Positions 6,357 to 12,097 of a DNA stretch of 12,097 nt are shown here, one piece after another (the stretch's first letter is position 1; every line of letters starts with the position of its first letter). Source of the stretch: Akkermansia muciniphila (GTDB lineage Bacteria; Pseudomonadota; Gammaproteobacteria; Burkholderiales; Burkholderiaceae_C). The position numbers and the translations under genes were made by a program. The notes beneath the pieces are model-generated. The model ran no database searches. It was not told where the DNA came from and was given only the letters and a program-made list of their open reading frames with translations. The stretch is taken from the NCBI GenBank assembly GCA_943327015.2, contig CALPVM020000035.1, positions 1-12,097 on the forward strand, in the 5' to 3' direction.

Positions 6357-8026
6357 TCCAGTTTTGCACGCAACAAAGCGCCCAAGCTGGTGGTGCCAGC
6401 GTTTTCACGGGCAGCAGCTTGGTTCAAAGTAGCCATTGCATCTGCTTGATCTGCTGCATCCTTGGCCTTGATGGACAATTGGATATTGCGGGTCTTGCGG
6501 TCTACGTTAACAACTACTGCTGTTACTTCGTCGCCTTCTTTCAGTACGTTACGTGCGTCTTCTACACGGTCACGGCTGATTTCAGAGGCGCGCAGGTAGC
6601 CGATAACATCTTCACCGAGGTCGATTTCAGCGCCCTTGGCATCTACGGTTTTAACCTTACCGGTAACGGTTTGGCCTTTGTCGTTGATGGACACAAAAGT
6701 GGTGAAAGGATCGGAGTCGAGTTGTTTAATACCCAAAGAGATGCGTTCGCGTTCGACATCTACAGCCAACACAATGGCTTCAACGTCCTGGCCCTTTTTG
6801 TAGTTGCGAACTGCGGCTTCGCCGGTTTCGTTCCAAGAAAGGTCAGACAAGTGTACCAAGCCGTCGATGCCGGCAGCCAAGCCCACAAATACGCCGAAGT
6901 CGGTAATGGACTTGATCGGGCCCTTCACGCGGTCACCGCGTTTGGTGTTTTGTGCAAATTCTTGCCATGGGTTGGCTTTGCATTGCTTCATGCCCAGGCT
7001 GATGCGGCGTTTGTCTTCGTCGATTTCGAGAACCATAACTTCGACTTCGTCACCCAAAGCAACGATTTTGGAAGGAGCCACGTTCTTGTTGGTCCAGTCC
7101 ATCTCAGACACGTGTACCAAGCCTTCAATGCCGGGTTCGAGTTCAACAAATGCGCCGTAGTCGGCGATGTTGGTAATTTTGCCGAACATGCGGGTGCCGG
7201 CAGGGTAGCGGCGGTTTACACCCATCCATGGGTCATCACCCATTTGCTTCAAGCCCAAAGATACGCGGTTTTTGTCGGTATCAAACTTAAGGATCTTGGC
7301 AGTGATTTCTTGACCAGCTTGCACCACTTCGCTGGGGTGGCGAACACGGCGCCATGCCATGTCGGTGATGTGCAACAGGCCATCAATTCCGCCGAGGTCA
7401 ACGAACGCACCGTATTCGGTGATGTTTTTGACTACGCCTTGCACTACAGAACCTTCTTTGAGGTTGTGCATTAACTTGGCGCGTTCTTCGCCCATGCTGG
7501 CTTCTACCACGGCACGGCGGCTCAACACCACGTTGTTGCGCTTGCGGTCAAGCTTGATAACCTTGAATTCCATGGTTTTGTTTTCCCATGGAGAGAGGTC
7601 TTTGGTAGGACGTGTGTCAACCAAGGAGCCTGGCAAGAATGCGCGGATGCCGTTGACCAGAACAGTCAAGCCACCTTTGACTTTGCCGCTGGTGGTGCCC
7701 ATGACAAACTCGCCGGACTCGAGTGCTTTTTCCAAGCTCATCCAGGAAGCGAGGCGCTTGGCTTTGTCGCGGGAAAGGATGGTGTCGCCATAGCCGTTTT
7801 CTACGGAGTCGATGGCTACAGATACGAAGTCGCCTACTTGGACTTCAAGTTCGCCCTTGTCACTCTTGAACTCTTCGATCGGCACATAGGCTTCAGACTT
7901 GAGTCCAGCGTTAACAACTACAAAGCTGTGCTCAATGCGCACGACTTCGGCGGTGATGACTTCACCAGTACGCATTTCAGAGCGTTGTAGAGATTCTTCA
8001 AATAGGGCTGCGAAAGATTCAGACAT
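6347..8026 (-). CDS. rpsA: 30S ribosomal protein S1
   Basis: This 559-residue protein is the large bacterial S1 (557 in E. coli). It binds mRNA at the 30S subunit and promotes initiation, especially on leaders with weak Shine-Dalgarno sequences. Six S1/OB-fold repeats fit about 21-87, 105-171, 191-260, 277-347, 363-434 and 451-520. Repeats 3 to 5 show the clear RNA-binding pattern (YGAFVDL...GLLHITDM, YGAFVEL...GLVHVSEM and FGVFVGL...GLVHLSDL), while repeats 1, 2 and 6 are more divergent, as is usual. The ATG at 8024-8026 has no evident Shine-Dalgarno sequence, which is consistent with the S1-dependent, autoregulated translation known for E. coli rpsA. It is flanked by an 84-base leader after aroA-cmk and by an intrinsic terminator, so it can form its own unit within the cluster. 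Confidence 0.98.
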   Translation of the reverse strand: MSESFAALFEESLQRSEMRTGEVITAEVVRIEHSFVVVNAGLKSEAYVPIEEFKSDKGELEVQVGDFVSVAIDSVENGYGDTILSRDKAKRLASWMSLEKALESGEFVMGTTSGKVKGGLTVLVNGIRAFLPGSLVDTRPTKDLSPWENKTMEFKVIKLDRKRNNVVLSRRAVVEASMGEERAKLMHNLKEGSVVQGVVKNITEYGAFVDLGGIDGLLHITDMAWRRVRHPSEVVQAGQEITAKILKFDTDKNRVSLGLKQMGDDPWMGVNRRYPAGTRMFGKITNIADYGAFVELEPGIEGLVHVSEMDWTNKNVAPSKIVALGDEVEVMVLEIDEDKRRISLGMKQCKANPWQEFAQNTKRGDRVKGPIKSITDFGVFVGLAAGIDGLVHLSDLSWNETGEAAVRNYKKGQDVEAIVLAVDVERERISLGIKQLDSDPFTTFVSINDKGQTVTGKVKTVDAKGAEIDLGEDVIGYLRASEISRDRVEDARNVLKEGDEVTAVVVNVDRKTRNIQLSIKAKDAADQADAMATLNQAAARENAGTTSLGALLRAKLDNN

Positions 8027-8110
8027 GTGTTTGCGCGGCTGATGCCACGAGGTTAATCACGGCTTTTGCCGTTGGGTTAAGTTAACGATCCCTGCAAAGG
8101 GGCCATAGGT
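8027..8110 (-). promoter_or_regulatory. rpsA leader region with small hairpins
   Basis: This gap between aroA-cmk and rpsA is one of only two sizeable gaps among the minus-strand genes. It holds a 5-base stem with a 4-base loop (ACGGC/GCCGT, 8059-8072). Just after the aroA-cmk stop it also holds CCCT/AGGG arms around four bases (8091-8101). TTAACC occurs twice on the minus strand, on either side of the first hairpin. There is no purine-rich ribosome-binding site near the ATG and no convincing -35/-10 pair. A promoter or S1 autoregulatory site is plausible from position alone, and the exact element is not identified. Confidence 0.35.
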
Positions 8111-10114
8111 TCAGCGATTGCTGAACGGTTGTTTGCTTTGCCACCAGTTCAATACCAAATTTACAGACGCGTCGACTGTTAATTCGGAGTTGTCAAGTAG
8201 AAAAGCATCTTGCGCAGGCTTAAGAGGCGCAACGCTGCGGGAGGAGTCCCGAGCATCACGTGCTTCCAAATCAGCGCGAAGGTCTGACAGTATAGCGGGA
8301 ATCCCTTTGGAAATCAACTGCTTATACCGGCGTTCTGCACGGCAGGCAGCACTTGCACTCAAAAAAACCTTAAGTTGCGCATTTGGAAAGATGACCGTGC
8401 CCATATCTCGGCCGTCTGCAACCAAACCGGGGAGTTGTTGAAAGCTTTGCTGTAGGCCAATTAATGCGGCGCGTACTGGGGCAAATGCGGATACTTTGGA
8501 TGCATTCATGCCAGCTTGTTCGGTGCGAATAACATCGCTCACGTCATCTCCATTGAGCCAGACGCGTCCATCATCAAATTTTATGTTCAATTGACTTACC
8601 AGCGTGGCTATGGCTTGTGCATTACCCGCGTCCAACGCGATTCCGGCCTGACCCGCAGCCAGCGCCGTGATGCGGTAAAGAGAGCCGGAGTCAAGAAAAT
8701 GGTAGCCCAGTTTTTTGGCCAATACAACTGCCAGTGTGCCTTTGCCGGAAGCAGTGGGTCCATCAACACAGATCACAGGTATGTTGTTAATGGTTGATTT
8801 GCTGACTGAAAAAAGCGCTTCAAAATAGTCTGGAAAGGTCTTTGCAACGCATTGGGGATCAAGAATACGCACCGCTTTATTGGCCGGGTTGAGGGCCGCC
8901 AAAGAGAAACACATGGCAATGCGATGGTCGTCGTAGGTATGTATGGAGGCTGCGTGCCAATTTGACACCGACGGTGCTGTAACCTCTATAAAGTCTGCAC
9001 CTTCCACAACGGAGGCGCCTAACTTGCGAAGTTCGGTGGCCATAGCGGTAATACGGTCGGTTTCCTTCACGCGCCAACTTGCAATGTTGCGTAAACGTGT
9101 AGTACCTTGTGCATACAGTGCCAATACCGCAAGTGTCATGGCAGCATCAGGTATGTGGTTGCAGTCGAGGTCAATTGCTTTAAGCGGCCAAGTGCCGCGT
9201 TGGATATGCAGCCAGTTGGGACCGCTTTGAACATCGGCGCCCATTTGCCGGGCTGCCTCAATAAAGCGAATGTCCCCTTGAATAGAGTCTGCTCCAACTC
9301 CTTGTACAGTAACGCCAGTACCTTGCGCTATCGCTCCCAAAGCAATGAAGTAGCTTGCTGAAGAAGCATCTGCCTCTATATGAATGACGCCGGGGGAGCG
9401 CAATTGGCTGCCTGCAGGAATAGTAAAACGTTGCCAGCGGTCAGCGCCTTCCGGGCGCAGTACATGTACACCAAAACGCGCCAACAGGTTCAGGGTGATT
9501 TCAATATAAGGACGCGAAATAAGCTCGCCCACAACCTCAATAACGATGTCTTGGGTAGCAACCAAGGGCAGAGACATCAGCAAAGCTGTCAGAAATTGAC
9601 TAGAAACGTCGCCTCGAACTTGTATGGGTTGATCCAAGCGTAGCGCAGGCTGGCCAATGTGTAGCGGTGGAAAGCCTGGTTGCTTCAGGTATTCTATTTT
9701 GCAGCCTAGAAGTTGCAAGGCATCCACCAAGTCTCCAATCGGGCGCTCGTGCATACGGTCTACACCGCTGAGTTCAAAGTCGCCACCCAATACGGCCAAT
9801 GCAGCGGTTAACGGTCGCATAGCAGTGCCTGCATTGCCCAAAAACAGTTGTGCCTGTGGGTTGACAATGGAACCAGCCATGCCGGTCATTACCAAATGGG
9901 CGCCGTTTTGTTCAATGTTGCAGCCCATTTTGCGCAGTGCTGCTAGCATGACACGCGTGTCGTCAGAGTCCAGCAGGTCGTGGATGGTGGTTGTGCCAGT
10001 GCAAAGTGCCGACAATAGCAAAACGCGGTTCGAGATGCTTTTGGAGCCGGGCAGGGTGACGCTGCCGGATGCGCCACTTAGGCAGGGAATATCCAGAAAT
10101 TCAGTTGAAAACAT
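8111..10114 (-). CDS. aroA-cmk: Fused EPSP synthase (AroA) and cytidylate kinase (Cmk)
   Basis: This single 667-residue frame joins two cytoplasmic enzymes. Residues 1 to about 435 are 5-enolpyruvylshikimate-3-phosphate synthase, the sixth shikimate step. They show LPGSKSISNR (21-30), the active-site LGNAGTAMRP (92-101), NHIPDAAM with catalytic D323, RVKETDR (348-354) and YDDHRIAM (394-401). G96, T97 and P101 match the class I, glyphosate-sensitive type. Residues from about 445 to 667 are CMP/dCMP kinase, with the P-loop GPTASGKGT (452-460), DSGSLYR (475-481), DGRDMGTVIFP (567-577) and ERRYKQL (594-600). No stop codon or internal start signal separates them. The two genes are adjacent but separate in many proteobacteria. 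The fusion is known from Comamonadaceae-type Burkholderiales. The ATG overlaps the tyrA TAA by one base (TAATG) and lacks a Shine-Dalgarno sequence, so translational coupling is likely. Confidence 0.96.
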   Translation of the reverse strand: MFSTEFLDIPCLSGASGSVTLPGSKSISNRVLLLSALCTGTTTIHDLLDSDDTRVMLAALRKMGCNIEQNGAHLVMTGMAGSIVNPQAQLFLGNAGTAMRPLTAALAVLGGDFELSGVDRMHERPIGDLVDALQLLGCKIEYLKQPGFPPLHIGQPALRLDQPIQVRGDVSSQFLTALLMSLPLVATQDIVIEVVGELISRPYIEITLNLLARFGVHVLRPEGADRWQRFTIPAGSQLRSPGVIHIEADASSASYFIALGAIAQGTGVTVQGVGADSIQGDIRFIEAARQMGADVQSGPNWLHIQRGTWPLKAIDLDCNHIPDAAMTLAVLALYAQGTTRLRNIASWRVKETDRITAMATELRKLGASVVEGADFIEVTAPSVSNWHAASIHTYDDHRIAMCFSLAALNPANKAVRILDPQCVAKTFPDYFEALFSVSKSTINNIPVICVDGPTASGKGTLAVVLAKKLGYHFLDSGSLYRITALAAGQAGIALDAGNAQAIATLVSQLNIKFDDGRVWLNGDDVSDVIRTEQAGMNASKVSAFAPVRAALIGLQQSFQQLPGLVADGRDMGTVIFPNAQLKVFLSASAACRAERRYKQLISKGIPAILSDLRADLEARDARDSSRSVAPLKPAQDAFLLDNSELTVDASVNLVLNWWQSKQPFSNR

Positions 10115-10989
10115 TATTTATTGCTTTTATAGCTGATGCCCCAATTGACGCGGGTAGAGCTGGCGTGGGCTATGAGTTTTTCTAAAGCGGCAACATCGCC
10201 ATTGGTGACCAAGGCTTCAAAGTCTTGCAGATGTTTTTGAAACAGTTTGCTTTGTTGCAGCAATTCTTCGCGGTTGGCTATCAAGATATCGCGCCACACC
10301 TTGGGTTCACTGGCTGCAATGCGGCTGAAATCACGAAAACCGGGCCCGGCAAAGGATAAGAATTCTTTACCATTGGGATGGCCTGAAATGGCGTTCATTA
10401 ATGCAAAAGCAATCATGTGCGGCAGATGACTCACCGCCGCAAAGGTGGCATCATGTTGCTCGGGTGACATTTTTTGTACTTTGCAGCCTAAGGCTGTCCA
10501 CACTTCCTCGGCTTTTTGCAATTGTGCGGTCAAGGTGCGTTCGGTGGGGGTCAAAATAACATGGCGTCCTGCATACAGGTCAGAGTCTGCATGCTCTACG
10601 CCAGAGCTTTCCTTGCCAGCAATAGGATGAGCCGGAACAAAAGATCCGATATGTTCCCGCAGCCCTTTTCGCGCAGCATCTATCACATCACTCTTGGTTG
10701 AGCCTACATCCATAATGAGCATGTTGGGCTTGACCAAATGTTTGATTGCCTTAAAAGTGGCTTCGCTGGCTGACACCGGAACCGCAATCAGCACAATGTC
10801 AGCACCAGACACCGCTAAAAGAGCCGAAGGCGCTTCAATATCAATAACCCCAATTTGACGTGCGCGCTCGGTAGTGGATGGCGATTTGCTGTAACCCACA
10901 ACGCGCTTAACCAAGCCCGCACGCTTCATAGCCAATGCAAATGAGCCGCCCATCAGGCCGCATCCAATGAGTCCTAGTTGTTCAAACAT
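10114..10989 (-). CDS. tyrA: Prephenate (cyclohexadienyl) dehydrogenase
   Basis: This 291-residue TyrA oxidatively decarboxylates prephenate and/or arogenate in tyrosine synthesis. The nucleotide-binding motif GLIGCGLMGGS is at 6-16. Substrate-site segments follow: DVGSTKS (94-100), HPIAGKESSGVEHAD (121-135) and SHLPH (187-191). It is monofunctional, lacking the N-terminal chorismate mutase of E. coli TyrA and any C-terminal ACT regulatory domain. At the end of the second beta strand the sequence is GYSKS (32-36), with Ser and Lys where NAD-specific enzymes usually have Asp, which hints at NADP use. Prephenate versus arogenate preference cannot be read from the sequence. It follows pheA by 21 bases with a good Shine-Dalgarno sequence and runs directly into aroA-cmk. 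Confidence 0.95.
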   Translation of the reverse strand: MFEQLGLIGCGLMGGSFALAMKRAGLVKRVVGYSKSPSTTERARQIGVIDIEAPSALLAVSGADIVLIAVPVSASEATFKAIKHLVKPNMLIMDVGSTKSDVIDAARKGLREHIGSFVPAHPIAGKESSGVEHADSDLYAGRHVILTPTERTLTAQLQKAEEVWTALGCKVQKMSPEQHDATFAAVSHLPHMIAFALMNAISGHPNGKEFLSFAGPGFRDFSRIAASEPKVWRDILIANREELLQQSKLFQKHLQDFEALVTNGDVAALEKLIAHASSTRVNWGISYKSNK

Positions 10990-10995
10990 AAAGAG

Positions 10996-10999
10996 TCCT
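10996..10999 (-). promoter_or_regulatory. Shine-Dalgarno site of tyrA
   Basis: AGGA on the minus strand stands 6 bases before the tyrA ATG, in the 21-base gap after pheA. It supports the chosen tyrA start and shows that tyrA can initiate independently of pheA. Most other genes of the cluster lack such a site. Confidence 0.65.
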
Positions 11000-11010
11000 G
11001 CACATATATT

Positions 11011-12097
11011 TCAATCTGCCAAAGGGTAGCTTCCCAGTATTTTGTAGAAGGCGCATACTTTCTGCAAATCTTGCAAAGCGTTGTGAATAGATGGCTGTGA
11101 GGGGTGGCCCTGCAGATCGATAAAAAAATAATAATCCCATTGGCCCGATCGTGCCGGGCGCGATTCAAAACGTGTCATGGAAACACCATGACTTTTAAGT
11201 GGGGCCAGCATGTCGTGCACCGCACCGGGTCGGTTGGGAACGGACACTACCAGGCTGGTGCAGTCTGTGCCACTGGCCTCAGGCGCCGGCAAAACAGATG
11301 GCAAACATACCACGCAAAAGCGGGTGCGGTTGAAGGCTTCATCTTGTATTGCATGGGCAACTATATGCAAACCATGTGTTGAACCAGCGCGCTCACTCCC
11401 GATAGCAGCCCAACTTGGGTTGCTGGCACTGAGTCGGGCACCCTCTGCATTGCTGGATACCGCCCGACGTTCGGCGTTCGGCAGATTTTTGCTCAGCCAA
11501 TGTTGGCATTGTGCCAATGCTTGTGGGTGCGCTAAAACCACTTCAATACCGGCGAGTGCGTTGGTGCTGCGTAGCAATTGGTGGCGAACAAGTAAGCTGA
11601 TTTCACCCACAATGTGCAATGGAGTGCTTAAGAGCAAGTCGAGCGAGCGGGTGACTACTCCTTCGGTACTGTTTTCTACTGGAATTACTCCAAATTCTGC
11701 AGAGCCGGCAGTAGCCGCATGAAAGACTTCATCAAAGCTGGTGCAAGGCACATGGGTAATGCTGGAGCCAAAAAAACGCAGAGCAGCTTCTTCGCTAAAA
11801 GTGCCAGCCGGACCCAGATAAGCAACACGCTGTGGAGCTTCTAAAGCACGGCAGGCCGACATAATTTCGCGCCAAATAACAGCAATGCTTTCGTTTTTTA
11901 AACCGCTGTGGTTGGTGTGTTGCAGTTTGGCAATGACTTGCGCTTCGCGTTCAGGGCGAAACACGGCTGAGCCTTCTATACGCTTGATTTCACCAACAGC
12001 GTGGGCTAGTGCTGCTCGTTCGGTTAGGAGTTGCAGCAAATGTGCATCTACTGCGTCAATCTGCGTGCGTAGTTCTGACAGACTGCGCTGGGAGGGG
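11011..12097 (-). CDS. pheA: P-protein: chorismate mutase / prephenate dehydratase, 5'-truncated by the window edge
   Basis: The frame is open from the right edge to the TGA at 11011-11013, giving 361 visible residues. No ATG, GTG or acceptable start occurs at the edge, so the true start lies just outside. Order of domains: an AroQ-type chorismate mutase beginning LSELRTQIDAVDAHLLQLL and continuing through ERAALAHAVGEIKR, a prephenate dehydratase (VAYLGPAGTFSEEAA, PVENSTEG, and the catalytic TRF at visible residues 258-260), and a C-terminal ACT domain (SLVVSVPNRPGAVHDML with ESRP at 311-314) that binds phenylalanine for feedback inhibition. The enzyme converts chorismate via prephenate to phenylpyruvate. 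The length is that of a typical complete P-protein, so few residues are missing. tyrA and aroA follow on the same strand. Confidence 0.95.
   Translation of the reverse strand, partial: PSQRSLSELRTQIDAVDAHLLQLLTERAALAHAVGEIKRIEGSAVFRPEREAQVIAKLQHTNHSGLKNESIAVIWREIMSACRALEAPQRVAYLGPAGTFSEEAALRFFGSSITHVPCTSFDEVFHAATAGSAEFGVIPVENSTEGVVTRSLDLLLSTPLHIVGEISLLVRHQLLRSTNALAGIEVVLAHPQALAQCQHWLSKNLPNAERRAVSSNAEGARLSASNPSWAAIGSERAGSTHGLHIVAHAIQDEAFNRTRFCVVCLPSVLPAPEASGTDCTSLVVSVPNRPGAVHDMLAPLKSHGVSMTRFESRPARSGQWDYYFFIDLQGHPSQPSIHNALQDLQKVCAFYKILGSYPLAD

Noticed and set aside
6419..7474. A 351-codon open frame on the plus strand opposite rpsA
   Set aside because: It lies wholly inside the strongly supported S1 gene, has no recognisable domain, and is an antisense shadow of the codon bias of a highly expressed gene.

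Overview
The window is a chromosomal housekeeping segment from a Gram-negative bacterium, most likely a betaproteobacterium of the order Burkholderiales. The evidence is the run pheA, tyrA, aroA fused to cmk, rpsA, ihfB, lapA, lapB, rfaE1 and rfaD, an arrangement typical of that order. The in-frame AroA-Cmk fusion points towards the Comamonadaceae or close relatives. By eye the G+C content is near 50%, which is low for that family. Heptose and LapA/LapB genes imply an outer membrane with lipopolysaccharide. I see no mobile element, CRISPR array, tRNA or rRNA.

Layout: on the plus strand, bases 1-902 hold the 3' part of an RsmB-type rRNA cytosine methyltransferase gene. It is followed by a complete DesA-type fatty acid desaturase (944-2170). 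All other genes are on the minus strand and converge on the desaturase. In their own transcription order, from the right edge leftwards, they are pheA (5' end off the window), tyrA, aroA-cmk, rpsA, ihfB, lapA, lapB, rfaE1 (heptose kinase only), rfaD and crcB. Spacing is tight: tyrA/aroA overlap by 1 base, ihfB/lapA and rfaE1/rfaD by 4, and lapA/lapB by 11. The only sizeable gaps on this strand flank rpsA (84 and 85 bases).

How the genes fit together: PheA, TyrA and AroA cover the chorismate-forming step and the phenylalanine and tyrosine branches. The Cmk half and S1 link to nucleotide supply and translation initiation. A strong intrinsic terminator lies just after rpsA and divides the cluster. 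Upstream of it is the aromatic/translation block. Downstream is an envelope block that starts with the nucleoid protein IHF-beta and continues with LapA/LapB (control of LPS synthesis), two enzymes of ADP-heptose synthesis for the LPS core, and a fluoride channel.

No undescribed system is evident. The points most worth checking are the tandem inverted repeats at the rpsA stop codon, the terminator that leaves only 24 bases before ihfB, the kinase-only heptose enzyme, the desaturase tail and start site, and the cofactor loop of TyrA.
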